A stretch of DNA of 36,076 bases from CAYLYP01 sp964387795 (GTDB lineage: Bacteria; Bacteroidota; Bacteroidia; Bacteroidales; UBA7960), in contig CAYLYP010000026.1 in assembly GCA_964387795.1 (NCBI GenBank), positions 1 through 36,076 of the forward strand. The letters are read 5' to 3'. The notes beneath the pieces are model-generated. The model saw nothing but the letters and a program-made list of their open reading frames with translations, did not search any database and was not told the origin of the DNA. Shown here piece by piece: positions 1 to 12,000 of the stretch. The position numbers were made by a program, and so were the translations under genes. Numbering within the stretch: position 1 is the first letter of the stretch; each line of letters starts with the position of its first letter.

Positions 1-3000
1 TTTACAAATCTAAGCTACCCGGTATTTGACAAATTTCCAACAACAGGTTTTGCAAGCGTTTATTTCAGGGGCAATGGGAATGCAACGCTGAAGTGTAACG
101 GCACAACAGACTTTTATAACCTGATAGTGGACAAAGGAACAGACCCTTCAACCAGCCTGACCATTTATCCCACCTCATATCAAAACTTCAGGCTTTTTGG
201 GGCAAACACAGCCAAAGGCCAGGGCACCTCAGATAACCCCCTCCTCAAGAAAGCATTATGGATCCGGAATGGCAGCCTGATATTAAAAGGCCTGCTTGTA
301 ATCCCATCCCTTTCCGAAGGCACTTGTCATCAACAAGCTATCCCTAATGAACCAAACTCGGACTTTTTTGTACCTGCAAACGGGGCACTTGTGCTTGATG
401 GATCAGAAGTCATTGTGCTATCCACAGCAGACAGCTATACAGAAGTGAACCTTGCTTATGGGACAAGTGCTCCAGACGATGTTGCGATGGGCATTACCAA
501 AGGGGGATGTTCCTCATTTTCAATTTATGGCAAGCTTGAAATCAATGATGGTTATTTCTCGACACGGGAATCAGGAGGTATCATAAACTGGAACGTTGCA
601 GCCGGTCAGTTAATTATAAACGGGGGGCTTTTGGATGCCAAACAAATACGTTCGGCAGGTAGCGAGAGCGGACTAGCCTCATACCTCCAGACGGGAGGCA
701 CCCTTGAGCTAAGGGGTCGCCTACAGCGCACAAGTGTAAGCGGATCAGGGAGCCCTGCACTACTTAGATCCGCAACAATCAATACCGTAAGGGATGAAAA
801 TGGGATTAACTCAGCATACGCTACATTTAATCTTGAAAACACCCTTAACACCTTTTCTATGTCAGGCGGCTTCATTAACATCTATGATGCCTGTGGGACG
901 AATGGATTGGCCATAGGGATAAACGCAGCCCTCCACAATACAAATGTTACCGGCGGGACAATAATAATGAACCCATTACATGGCACCGGCTCTGATAACG
1001 CTGCCATTCATTACATCAATTCCACTTCCCCCTTTTACACACTCAATGTCACAAAGACATCCACTTTAGGCACAACGGTTCAAACCACAAAAACACTTGT
1101 AATAAAAGGAGATTTAAACATCCAGAATTACGGGGTTTTAGATGCAGCAGGTAATAACATAGAGATTGCACGCCATTTTACCCTTGGGGCAAATGGGACA
1201 TATATCTGTGGTAATAACTGGACGATTTTTAACGGGCTTAATAACCAAAACTTTAACATTAATAAAAACACTCCCGTTAGCATCGGTAAACTTAAAATAG
1301 ACAAAGCAGCCCAATATAGCCTGAACCTTATTGGGGAACCCAACACCCTTAACGTCTCAGACAGTTTAATCATCCTTAAAGCAAGGTTTGATATAAGATC
1401 CGTTTTTCTAAACTTTTCCTCAACAGGCAACGGGTATATCTATCATTCAGGGATACAAAGCGGGGACTCTGATTTCATTATTGATGGGAGCCATCCTGTA
1501 GAGATTACAGGTGATGGCAAGGGCGAGTTTGCAAGCCTTCAGCTCAACAATACAGCTACCGGTGCTGCACCCGTTTCAATGAAAGCAAATTTCAGGATCA
1601 ATGACTACCTGACATTCAGCCAGGATAAGCAGCTTGATATTGGCACCCATAACCTGAGGTTTGGGCCAGAGGCAGAGGTTATTAATGCAGGGTCATCAAG
1701 ATTTATCCGTACAGCAGGCAATGCAGGGGATGGAGGTGTCACCAGGGAATATACAGAAGAATCCTCATTCACATATCCTGTAGGTACCACCTCAACAAGC
1801 CATCCTTCAAACGCATATTATACCCCTGCCACCCTAACCCTTGATGGAACCCCTTCAAGCTATGGGTCAATCACTGTAAGGCCTGTGGGTTATGAACATC
1901 CTGCCACTACAGTAAAAGGTAGGAGTTTATCCTATTTCTGGAAGCTGAGCTCTGAGGATATTAAGCTTGGGAGTTCAAGCCTCACCCATGAATATATTTA
2001 TAACCAGGAAGACGTTATAACAGGCACCGATATAACAGAAGCCGGATATGTGCCAGCACGTTTTGATATTACAACAACAAGCTGGTCAAACGGGACTACC
2101 AGTGATATGGATATTACAAACAATATCATTGGCAATCCTAATGGCAATTTTTTAATAAACACAGACTTTATTGACGGGGATTATACTGCAGGGGATAGCA
2201 ATCCAAGTAACCCATTTGGGAGTGTTACAAAATTCTTTAGCAGAAATTCTGGTAATTGGAATACAATATCAAATTGGTCAAATGTGTCACATACATCAGG
2301 CACGGCCTCCAGAATACCAGGAGAAGGAGATATTGTAATAATAGGTGCAGGTCATACGATTACTCAATACTCGCATTTAACAAATCCAAATCAAGGTTCA
2401 AAAAAAATAGCAGCATTATTAATTGCTTCAGACAGTAAATTAGATGTTGGGTATAATCCTTCTTCAAACTTTGGAATGGTATTATCACACCCAGAAGGTA
2501 ATGGAATGATAAGAATAACTGGTCGTGGATCCTTTAACCAAGATGGCTCTTCACATATAATTCAATTTCCATCAGGAGATTTTTCACAATTTAATCAAAA
2601 TGGAGGCACAACTGAGTATTATACCCGTTCAAATCAATATTCTGTATATTACCTTCCTGATAATATTAAGTCTTATGGAACCTTGTCATTATTTCCTACG
2701 GGAACAGACAACATGGTTTTTCCTAATTCAGACATAATTGTTTATGGGAATCTCTCAATTAAAGGAACTGGTTCTGGCTCATGGTTTTGCCCAAGTTGGT
2801 TTAATAATAATTTATATCAAACGATTGAGAAAACAGTTTATATCAAGGGTAATGTCTCTATTCTTTCAGGAACAATGTTTTACACAAGTGATAATGGAGT
2901 TCCTCAACACATTATAATAGATGGAGATTTAACAGTTTCAACAACTGGTTTTATTGATGTGAATTACGATGGTAACCCAAATTTTTTCGGAAACCAGATT

Positions 3001-6000
3001 GTCAACAATACTTTGTCAATTGGAGGTAATTTAATAAATAATAATCAGATTACTCTTTTGAGAAATAATCGCCGTTGTATTTTAAAATTTCATGGCGATG
3101 GAACAAAAGAATTCTCAAATACCACCGGATCTCCAGAAACGAATTTATACAAGATGGAAATTAACAAAGGCACTTCCCAGTCAGATTCGTTGATAATAAA
3201 TATTGGAGGATCATTGGAAACCCCAGTGAATGATTGGCTTACCCTCCAGAACGGCACATTAAAATATGCAAGGGTAAACCCATCCACTGATTTTACAATA
3301 ACAACAAGTTCCCCATTTGTAATTCCACCTACAGCGGGGCTTTATGTTGACTATCAAAGAGACGGGAATGAAAGGGTAATACTTGCAAACAGTATATCTG
3401 GGTCTAATGACGTTTTCTTACATGGTAAGATGACCCTTAACAATGGCGTTATCTGGATAGGCCCAACAGGAGCAGCTAATGGAAATAACAACAATACTTA
3501 TAATACCGATAATGATATTGAGTATTCGGGAGGAGGGTATTCAGAGATTGAAATCAATGGCGGCAGCCTGTTTGTGAATGGAAAGATCAGGAGCAATACC
3601 ACAGCGACCACAGGTGTCCTTAAATACAGGCAGACAGAAGGAACAGTTGTGGTAAATGGCCGGGGGAGCGTAACAAATTCACAATTTGAAGTATTAAACA
3701 CTTCCGGCAGTTCATTTAATATGACAGGAGGAACCATATACATTGTAAGGGGCGGGAGTAAGGTCGGGGATCTTTACTTAAGGCCCAATTCCTCATCAGT
3801 CAGTGGGGGGAATATTATCTTTGGACAATTACCTCAAATGGTAAATGCAGTAAACCAGGCACAGGATTACAGCCTGTATTCCAAATTCCCACTATATGAC
3901 TTAACCATCAATGGCCGTACATCATACAATGCAACTGTAAAGCTTACAGGCAACCCATTAAGCCTTAACGGTGACCTTTATATCAATAACAGCAACAGCA
4001 TACTGGATGCCAATGAGAATTACAATTATAATGTCAGTATAAAAGGAAACCTTGTTAATAATGGCACTTACAGACATCAAAAAAACACCACCTATTTTAA
4101 TGGGTCTGTTCAGCATGTCCTTGGGACTACATCTCCTACCTTCTACAACCTAAATACCAGTCCAAGCACATCACTTAGCCTTAACCAAAACACCATCGTT
4201 TATAATGACGTAAATATGGTCAGGGGCACACTCCTGCTAAATGATATCTATGTGGATATTAAAGGGAATGTAAGCAACAACGCCAACTATGAAGGCAATG
4301 CAGCTTTTGGGGGGTTCAGGTTAAGCGGTACGAATCTTCAACACATCGGTGGCTCAGGGAGGTTTGGCCGCCTTGAATTAAGCAATTCCAAAGGAGCTTA
4401 CCTTGAAAGTGAGATTACCCTTCATCAAAACCTCATTCTCACAAAAGGGGTTTTAGATGCCAATAAAAGCGGGATATATTTATTAGGCAGCAGCAATATA
4501 GAAGGAAGTGATTTTGGTCCTACAAAGATGATTAAAACGGATGGTGTATTAAGTGCAGCAGGTGTTAAGAAGTTTTTCAATGCATACACCGGCACAGAGG
4601 CCAGCTTCACTTTTCCAATAGGTGTAACCAATAAATACACCCCTGTAGATTTCAATTACACCTCCACGGGAGAAGGAGTCCTGTTAAGGGTTAATAATGT
4701 TAATGAGAGACACCCAAGCGCACTTGATCCATTCAGGGTGTTAACATACTATTGGGAGCTTGGGGAGATAAATTCCAATATTACAGGGAAGATTGTATTT
4801 CATTATTTACAGGAAGATGTCCAGGGAGATGAGGAAAATTATCTATCAGCCTGGCTGCACCGTCCCGGGGACTATTGGAGTAAAATTGCTTCAGTTGACA
4901 TCAACAACAATACCATAACTTTCAACTATTCAGATGCATCAGATACCCAAGGTGATTATACAGCAGGATACGAAGATGACATTCCAAATGTAGTGCCTGC
5001 ATACAGAAGCCTCAGCAACGGGGTGTGGTCAGATAATGAAAACTGGGAGCAGGTTGGAAATGATAATTTCCCATGCCCTGAAGGTGGCCCCAATGGGTTT
5101 ATAGTCTATGTTGACCATGATATCACCCTGGACAACAATTATGCATCGGCTTATAAGACAATTATTAACGGTGAGCTGATTGCTCCCAATGCAACCTATG
5201 GTCACAACATTGGTTTTGTTTCAGGATCAGGGACTTTATACAATGAAAAGGGAAATATCCCGGCAGGGCGTTATGAAGAATTCTTTTCATGTAACAACAA
5301 CAGTATCCTCGAGTTTGGGGGGACTACCAGCTACACATTAATTGCAGACCTCTATGATCAGGTAAGCAACCTCTATTTTATAGGTAGTGGAACAAAAACC
5401 CTTCCCCCTAAAGACCTGACGATTTGCAAAAAGCTTGTCATCAATGGCCCTGTTCTTGACAACAGCCAGTATAATAAAACGCTGTTCCTGTTGGGAACTA
5501 TTGAAAGATATGGCAGCGGGGCATTTACTTGTGGTTCGGGCAAAACGGCTACTGTTAGTTTTTCAGGCACTGCCACTCAGACTGTTGGAGGTGCGCTGGG
5601 GGACTTTACAGGAACAAACAAATTCAATAACCTTGAAATCAACAATCCAAACGGGCTTGTAATTAATACAAACGGGCAGGTTGTAGTCGGAGGCTCATTG
5701 TTGCTAACTTCAGGTAAGATTACAACAACAAATACGAATGTACTTACAATCAGCAACCTTGAATCAAATTGTGTTGACCCTCCTGGTGGTTCGGCAACTT
5801 CATTTGTTAATGGTCCCTTAAAGAAACAAATCGTTCAGGGAGATGGCTTTAACTTTCCAATTGGAAAAGGGAACATCCTTGGAAATAAACTAAGCACTTT
5901 AGCATCCCAAACCGGCACACAGATATGGACTGCCGAATACTTTACACCTAATCCTACCTATACCCAAAGGGCAACTCCATTGACCTATGTCAATTCACAG

Positions 6001-8586
6001 GAATACTGGAGGGTAAGTTCAGCAAACGGGAATAGTACCCTTATCCGTATCGCATGGGATCCCAACAGTGACCTCACTGCACAAATGACAGAACATGGCC
6101 TTGGAGATATGAGAGTAGCACAGTTCAATACATCCTCAAACCTATGGGAAGAAAAAGTTTCAACAGCAAATGGGGTTCCAACAGGCGCATTGAACAATGG
6201 CTATGTCACAAGCGATGAACAAATAAGCATCCCATCGGCAGGTTTTGCTGATTTCACTACTGCCAGCGTTAATGTTACTAAGCCAAGGGTGCGGTTTAAC
6301 AATCTTGCTGCTGTATGTGGAACAGACGGAATCCCTCTGGATTTTTATTCACCATATAGTATTGAGCTTCCATATAGGATCAGATATAAGAAAAATGGCA
6401 TTCTACAAGGAGGTTACCTGACCATAAATTCACTGCCTTATACTTTTGCCACCCTAAACGAAGATGCGACCTATCAGCTCATTTCATTTGAATATACAAT
6501 AAGCGGGACATGGAAAACAGGTGTTGCTGACCAGACAATTATCAACACCTATGCCCAACCAACGATTGCCTATGCAGGCCCGGATCAATCACACTGTGGT
6601 GCCAGCCAGACCAATCTGGCTGCAAACACACCATCAGTTGGTACCGGCCAATGGGTGATTATCTCAGGCAATGGAGGCACAATCACCACTCCTTCATTAC
6701 CTACCAGTGTGTTCCAAGGGGTAAATGGCAATGCCTATACTTTAAGCTGGATAATCACAAACGGGGACTGTATTTCAGAAGATGATGTAAATATTGTTTT
6801 CCCATTGCTTGCACTACAGCCTGCAGCATTTACCCAGGGCTTAAATGTGGCATGCCAGGGACAGGAAAACATCACCTATTCTGTTCCCAACGACCCCACA
6901 GTAATCTATAACTGGAGTTACTCAGGGAGCGGGGCAACAATTACCGGAACAGGAAATTCTGTTTTGTTAAGCTTCAGCAATACAGCTACTGATGGAGTTT
7001 TAAGTGTAACAGCCTCAAACGATTGCAATACAAGTGCCCCAAGGACCATGAACATTAGCCTGGTGCCTTATGGCAACAGGATTTGGACAGGAGCACAAGA
7101 CAATGACTGGTATAATCCGGCTAACTGGAGCTGCCTGACATGCCCTACACAGGATATTGCAGCAACAATTCCTTCAAATGTCACCACCTGGCCGGTTGTC
7201 GCCGGAGGCACTGCTGAAATGTCTGACCTTACAATACAATCGGGAGCTTCCATATCAGCTACCAATAATGCAATCATAAACATTTATGGCAACTGGCTCA
7301 ACAATGGCACCTTCATTGCAAACCAAAGCACAGTTGTTGCCAGGGGAACAGCAGAAAAAACCTGGGGTGGCACTTCTGCAAGCAGTTTTGGCAATCTTAC
7401 CATAAACAGCCAGGGGGGGATTACCCTCAATTCTCCAATGTCAGTCAGTGGAACCTTAAGCCTTGCATCAGGCATCGTGAATACTGATATGACTAATATT
7501 CTCACAATAAATCACGGGGCAAATGTAAGCGGGGGATCAAATACCTCATATATCAACGGCCCATTAAAGAAAATCGGGAGACAGCCTTTTGTATTCCCTG
7601 TTGGTAAAAACGGACATTGGGCAAGATTGGGGATTAGTCATTTTCAAAATGTAACTGCTAATACCTCTTTTATTGCTGAATATTTTTCTGAACCAGCCAT
7701 CTATCATTCATCTTCAGTATATATGGGCACAGGTGTTCATCATGTAAGCGGAACTGAATTCTGGGAGCTGACTGAAACCTCAGTTGACAACCCATCCTGT
7801 CAGGTTACCTTATATTGGGAAGACAATGAATACAGTTCAATAAGTGATCCATCGGATTTAATTATTGCACATTATAATTCTTCTACCGAAAAATGGGAAA
7901 GCCATGGTGGGGCAGTAAATGGTGGAATTCCATCCGGGAATGTAATCACTACAATAATGGTCAGTAATTACAGCCCCTTTACTTTTGGATCAAAAGATGG
8001 ATTGAACCCATTGCCCGTTGAATTGCTTTTCTTCAATGCGAGGGCAGTCGATAAGGATGTCTCCCTGGAATGGGCTACAGCATCCGAAATCAATAATGCC
8101 TACTTTACTATTGAACGCTCTCCTGACGGAAGGGTATTCGATGCCCTACAGGATGTCCCATCAAAAGCACCAAACGGATATAGCAACAACCTTCTCAGCT
8201 ATCAGGAATATGACAATAATCCTCTTGAAGGAATTTCATATTACAGGCTCAAACAAACAGACTATGATGGCAAATATGAGCGTTCAGGCATTGTAGCTGT
8301 TCAACGGTTTGAAGGGCTGGATGCTGAATGGCTTTTGTTCCCAAATCCTAACAAAGGTCAGGAGATGAATCTTTTTGCCAAAGGCCTTTCCCCAACTGAA
8401 AGCTTTGAAGTAAGAGTCCTTGATATCTATGGGAAACAGATATTCTCAACTCTGGTTACAAGCGATGAAGCAGGTGTAATAGCCCAAAACATCTTATTGC
8501 CGCAAAGGCTCATTCAGGGAGTATATTTCATTCAGATAATAAATCCTGAAAAGCAAAAAGTGTTTAAGATGATTGTAAACCAATAA
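1..8586 (+). CDS. Giant repetitive T9SS-secreted surface protein (5' end outside window)
   Basis: The reading frame is open from base 1, so the apparent GTG start at 127 is internal and the N-terminus lies upstream. At least 2861 residues are present. Seen: long runs of short beta-strand, Asn/Gly/Thr-rich repeats of the beta-helix type (phrases such as LxINGGxL and LxLNGDLYI). Three modules open with a Trp-rich header (near residues 745, 1667 and 2359: NSGNWNTISNWS, NGVWSDNENWE, DNDWYNPANWS). Several segments carry FPxGxxxxYxP-like strings. An Ig/PKD-like stretch lies near residues 2190-2350. The protein ends with LPVELLFFNAR...LEWATASE followed by a type A T9SS sorting domain (FPNPNKG ... 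GVYFIQI ... KMIVNQ). Known: such C-terminal domains direct export across the outer membrane and surface anchoring or release. Inferred role: adhesin or surface-layer protein; no enzymatic domain recognised. A hairpin terminator follows. Confidence 0.93.
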   Translation, partial: FTNLSYPVFDKFPTTGFASVYFRGNGNATLKCNGTTDFYNLIVDKGTDPSTSLTIYPTSYQNFRLFGANTAKGQGTSDNPLLKKALWIRNGSLILKGLLVIPSLSEGTCHQQAIPNEPNSDFFVPANGALVLDGSEVIVLSTADSYTEVNLAYGTSAPDDVAMGITKGGCSSFSIYGKLEINDGYFSTRESGGIINWNVAAGQLIINGGLLDAKQIRSAGSESGLASYLQTGGTLELRGRLQRTSVSGSGSPALLRSATINTVRDENGINSAYATFNLENTLNTFSMSGGFINIYDACGTNGLAIGINAALHNTNVTGGTIIMNPLHGTGSDNAAIHYINSTSPFYTLNVTKTSTLGTTVQTTKTLVIKGDLNIQNYGVLDAAGNNIEIARHFTLGANGTYICGNNWTIFNGLNNQNFNINKNTPVSIGKLKIDKAAQYSLNLIGEPNTLNVSDSLIILKARFDIRSVFLNFSSTGNGYIYHSGIQSGDSDFIIDGSHPVEITGDGKGEFASLQLNNTATGAAPVSMKANFRINDYLTFSQDKQLDIGTHNLRFGPEAEVINAGSSRFIRTAGNAGDGGVTREYTEESSFTYPVGTTSTSHPSNAYYTPATLTLDGTPSSYGSITVRPVGYEHPATTVKGRSLSYFWKLSSEDIKLGSSSLTHEYIYNQEDVITGTDITEAGYVPARFDITTTSWSNGTTSDMDITNNIIGNPNGNFLINTDFIDGDYTAGDSNPSNPFGSVTKFFSRNSGNWNTISNWSNVSHTSGTASRIPGEGDIVIIGAGHTITQYSHLTNPNQGSKKIAALLIASDSKLDVGYNPSSNFGMVLSHPEGNGMIRITGRGSFNQDGSSHIIQFPSGDFSQFNQNGGTTEYYTRSNQYSVYYLPDNIKSYGTLSLFPTGTDNMVFPNSDIIVYGNLSIKGTGSGSWFCPSWFNNNLYQTIEKTVYIKGNVSILSGTMFYTSDNGVPQHIIIDGDLTVSTTGFIDVNYDGNPNFFGNQIVNNTLSIGGNLINNNQITLLRNNRRCILKFHGDGTKEFSNTTGSPETNLYKMEINKGTSQSDSLIINIGGSLETPVNDWLTLQNGTLKYARVNPSTDFTITTSSPFVIPPTAGLYVDYQRDGNERVILANSISGSNDVFLHGKMTLNNGVIWIGPTGAANGNNNNTYNTDNDIEYSGGGYSEIEINGGSLFVNGKIRSNTTATTGVLKYRQTEGTVVVNGRGSVTNSQFEVLNTSGSSFNMTGGTIYIVRGGSKVGDLYLRPNSSSVSGGNIIFGQLPQMVNAVNQAQDYSLYSKFPLYDLTINGRTSYNATVKLTGNPLSLNGDLYINNSNSILDANENYNYNVSIKGNLVNNGTYRHQKNTTYFNGSVQHVLGTTSPTFYNLNTSPSTSLSLNQNTIVYNDVNMVRGTLLLNDIYVDIKGNVSNNANYEGNAAFGGFRLSGTNLQHIGGSGRFGRLELSNSKGAYLESEITLHQNLILTKGVLDANKSGIYLLGSSNIEGSDFGPTKMIKTDGVLSAAGVKKFFNAYTGTEASFTFPIGVTNKYTPVDFNYTSTGEGVLLRVNNVNERHPSALDPFRVLTYYWELGEINSNITGKIVFHYLQEDVQGDEENYLSAWLHRPGDYWSKIASVDINNNTITFNYSDASDTQGDYTAGYEDDIPNVVPAYRSLSNGVWSDNENWEQVGNDNFPCPEGGPNGFIVYVDHDITLDNNYASAYKTIINGELIAPNATYGHNIGFVSGSGTLYNEKGNIPAGRYEEFFSCNNNSILEFGGTTSYTLIADLYDQVSNLYFIGSGTKTLPPKDLTICKKLVINGPVLDNSQYNKTLFLLGTIERYGSGAFTCGSGKTATVSFSGTATQTVGGALGDFTGTNKFNNLEINNPNGLVINTNGQVVVGGSLLLTSGKITTTNTNVLTISNLESNCVDPPGGSATSFVNGPLKKQIVQGDGFNFPIGKGNILGNKLSTLASQTGTQIWTAEYFTPNPTYTQRATPLTYVNSQEYWRVSSANGNSTLIRIAWDPNSDLTAQMTEHGLGDMRVAQFNTSSNLWEEKVSTANGVPTGALNNGYVTSDEQISIPSAGFADFTTASVNVTKPRVRFNNLAAVCGTDGIPLDFYSPYSIELPYRIRYKKNGILQGGYLTINSLPYTFATLNEDATYQLISFEYTISGTWKTGVADQTIINTYAQPTIAYAGPDQSHCGASQTNLAANTPSVGTGQWVIISGNGGTITTPSLPTSVFQGVNGNAYTLSWIITNGDCISEDDVNIVFPLLALQPAAFTQGLNVACQGQENITYSVPNDPTVIYNWSYSGSGATITGTGNSVLLSFSNTATDGVLSVTASNDCNTSAPRTMNISLVPYGNRIWTGAQDNDWYNPANWSCLTCPTQDIAATIPSNVTTWPVVAGGTAEMSDLTIQSGASISATNNAIINIYGNWLNNGTFIANQSTVVARGTAEKTWGGTSASSFGNLTINSQGGITLNSPMSVSGTLSLASGIVNTDMTNILTINHGANVSGGSNTSYINGPLKKIGRQPFVFPVGKNGHWARLGISHFQNVTANTSFIAEYFSEPAIYHSSSVYMGTGVHHVSGTEFWELTETSVDNPSCQVTLYWEDNEYSSISDPSDLIIAHYNSSTEKWESHGGAVNGGIPSGNVITTIMVSNYSPFTFGSKDGLNPLPVELLFFNARAVDKDVSLEWATASEINNAYFTIERSPDGRVFDALQDVPSKAPNGYSNNLLSYQEYDNNPLEGISYYRLKQTDYDGKYERSGIVAVQRFEGLDAEWLLFPNPNKGQEMNLFAKGLSPTESFEVRVLDIYGKQIFSTLVTSDEAGVIAQNILLPQRLIQGVYFIQIINPEKQKVFKMIVNQ

Positions 8587-8616
8587 GGTTTAATCAATAT
8601 TTATTTCCAATACTTC

Positions 8617-8653
8617 AAAAAGGCTACCCATAATGTTTGGGATAGCCTTTTTG
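8617..8653 (+). terminator. Rho-independent-type hairpin after the giant surface gene
   Basis: AAAAAGGCTACCCA pairs with TGGGATAGCCTTTTT around a short loop, with one bulged base, followed by T-rich sequence. It lies 31 bases past the stop codon of the giant gene. Confidence 0.75.
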
Positions 8654-9025
8654 ATTTATTGATGTCCATATTAAAAAAACCAATTGATTGTTGCCAGTCA
8701 ATTGGAATCAAATAAAAGAATGGTGTATTCAATTTTTATTAAAATCCCAAATACAAATAATTCGCTTTTATTGCACCATCAATTCATATTAAAATATACT
8801 TTAGAAAAGCACAATTTGTCCTTTTTTTAGTTTTTTTTCATTTCACCAGGTAATAATTTGCCAGATTAAAATAATGTTCATATATTTAACGACAGATAAT
8901 ATTTTTTATTAGCCCCACACACAGATAATGCACATAAGAAGAGTTGTTAATCTTAGGCATGATTAATATAAAAGTCAATTGGGGCTCAACAAACCATAGG
9001 AAGGGAACAATAAAAAGACTATTAT
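8654..9025. other. AT-rich intergenic stretch between the two T9SS genes
   Basis: About 370 very AT-rich bases without a convincing reading frame. The only signal recognised is a possible promoter at 8858-8888. The mRNA leader would be about 130 bases if that promoter is real. No riboswitch or RNA gene was recognised. Confidence 0.5.
8858..8888 (+). promoter_or_regulatory. Possible Bacteroidota-type promoter for the 9026 gene
   Basis: TTG at 8858-8860, a 20-base spacer, then TATATTTA at 8881-8888, one base off the TAnnTTTG consensus of the Bacteroidota primary sigma factor. The surrounding DNA is so AT-rich that chance matches are likely. Confidence 0.35.
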
Positions 9026-12000
9026 ATGAGAGCAGTTCATAAGAGAAATGCTTCATGCAAAAGAAGCATTGTATGCGGTGTTATTCTTACAATACTTCTT
9101 TTTATAAGTAAATCATACGCACAGGAAAACAAAAATCCAGGCAGGGATTGGACTATAGTAAATTCATTTCAGATAATAGGCAAAGCATCAGGATTAGCCT
9201 GGGATGGCACCTGGCTTTATTGTGGGATATTCTCTGGCACCAATAAATCAAAGATTTACAAGATAAATCCCCAGAATGGAAATTACATGGAATTGTTCAG
9301 TTGCCCTCAAATCCAAAATGCTTATGGATTAAGCACTGATGGCACGAACCTATATGTTATTTCAAGGGAGGCAACAGGACCATCCTACCTTTTGAAACTA
9401 AGTATGACAGGAAACATTATATCAACAATCACATTGCCGGATCAGAGTATGTCAGGGGTAGCTTATGATGAAGGGAGTTTTTGGGTACAGACCTTTTTCC
9501 CTGATCCGGGAAAGATATTCCATATAGATAGCACCGGCACAATAATAAATCAGATTTTTCCACCGGGAGATCAATCATGGGACATCTGCCTTCAGGGGCA
9601 AGACCTCTGGGTAGCAGATTACTATGGCAACACCCTATACAAGATTACCAGAAACGGTACAATTATAGAAAACCATGCCAGCGAAGGAAATGCTCCGGCA
9701 GGAGTTGTTTTTGATGGTACTTTTTTATGGTATGTAGATGGCCCGATAAATCAAAACTCAACCTTATACAAGGTAAACCTTGGAGGCAGCGGCTCCCCTC
9801 AGATACAAGCCCCTACTTCCCATTACTTTGGAAATGTAAGTCTTGGGGCGTCATCTGTCTGGAATATGCCTGTGAACAATATAGGGACAGGAGATTTAAT
9901 AATAGACAGCATCAGCTTTGAAAACGGGAATGAAGCCCTTTCTGTGGGTGAAGAATTTCCAATTACAGTAATTGCCGGGAGTAATACAAATATCGCGGTA
10001 TCTTTTTCACCAGGTGTTTCCGAACCTTTAGAAGCAACTGCCATTATCCATTCAAACGATTCCATTACACCTCAATGGGAGATTGAGTTAACTGGTTATG
10101 CAATACATCCCCAGGCCTTTTTATATACAGGGCAGGCATCTTATAATTTTGAAAATAAGCGTATCCATTCAAGCTCAAGATGGTGGTTTGAGTTTAAAAA
10201 CACAGGCGGCCAGCCTCTCATCATTAATAAGCTCACAATTGATAATCCTGATTTTTATGCTGACAATAATACATCTTTTCCAATAAGCATACAGACATTA
10301 GAGACTGCCCGGATAGGTTTTTGGTTTCATCCATCTGCTTATGGCAGCCATGAAGCAAATATTGAAATACATAATAACAGCAATATTACGCCTTTCAACA
10401 TCAACCTGACAGGAACGTCAACTGAAGCAGAATTCCCAATTGGGGAAGTATTATGGGAACCAGGGATCCCTGAAATGGCAGCAATTGAACCCAATACTTT
10501 TTTAAGAATTGAAGATGTTAACGGGGATGATGCAGATGAAGTTGTTCTATGTTCAGGAGGGAATACGATATATTGTTTAAATGGCAATGCATCCGGAACG
10601 GCAGATATTATCTGGGAAAAAATAATAGGCACAGTAGAATATACAAGAGGGATTTCATCTATCAATGATATTAACGGGGATGGGTTTAAAGACATCATCA
10701 TAGGGACAGCATGGAGCGATAAGGCAATAACAGCACTCAGTGGACTAACAGGAAACATCATCTGGCGACATCAGACCAATAACTATGGCAGTGGGGGTTG
10801 GGTTTATGCGGTCGATGGTCATTTTGATTACAATGGGGATGCATTTCCTGATGTATTGGCTGCTACAGGAGATGATGCAAATGGCACCGGTCCTAAAAGG
10901 GTTTACTGTCTCAATGGGCAGACAGGAGAAGTAATTTGGGAATTTCCAAATTACGGAGCAGTATATAGTGTAATAGGGATTAATGATTTTACAGGTGATG
11001 GATTACCAGATGTTGTAGCAGGGGCAACGGATGCCGGTGAGACAAATGGTCAGATCATAGGGATAAACGGATTAAATGGCAGCCTTGTATGGAGTACTCC
11101 CACATCAGGGTCGGCTGTATGGGCTTTGGAATCCCTGGGAGATATTAACAGCGATGGAATAGGGGACATTATTGCAGGATCTTATAATGGCTCTGTTTAT
11201 ATCATCGATGCTACCAATGGAAACCCTGCTTACACAATAAGCATTGGAAATGTATTAATACTGGACTTTTTTAAGCTGGGTGATATAAACAATGACGGAC
11301 ATATTGATATTGCAGTGAATCAAAGTGGAACATCAGCCATAGTTTTAAGTGGCTTTAATGGAAATGCGCTCTGGACAACACCTTTAGCCGACAAATGCTA
11401 TAATGTTTCACAAATGAATGACATTACCGGAGATGGCATCAACGACCTTGCTGCCGGTACTCTTTACCAGTCAAACTGGCTGTATTTCCTGGATGGCTTT
11501 GATGGCACAATAATCCATTCCTTTGATTTCGGGGAACCCATTGATGCGCTGCAATCCATTCCTGATATCACTGGTGACAAATCAATGGAAATCGTTGTTG
11601 GGGGTCGTAATGATAAAATAATAGCTTATTCAGGAGGGATTACAAACGCTCCCGAAACATTTCAGATAGGCTTCATCATTAAGGAAGAAAGCGAATTGAT
11701 GCCCCCTGTGGCATTTGCAAAAATCACTGTCTCTCCTCTAGCCCAGGTATTTTATACCAATCAGGAAGGAATCTCCTTTGTCTCATTTCCCAATGGGGAT
11801 TATTCATACATCGTTGAAAAGGATGGCTACTTTCCCGAATCAGGTTCTTTTACTGTAAATGGGGAAAATCAGGAACTGTCAGTCAAGCTTGAAATAGATG
11901 ACATAAATATCCCGACAATCAAAGAGAATCCCTTTAAGATGACAATCAACCCCAACCCCGTTTCACAACAGACACAAATAAGTATTATCCTGCCAGGGGC

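Noticed and set aside
606..8296. Many antisense and out-of-frame open frames inside the giant surface gene
   Set aside because: All lie within one continuous, clearly protein-coding frame with domain structure; the shadows have no motifs, starts or promoters of their own.
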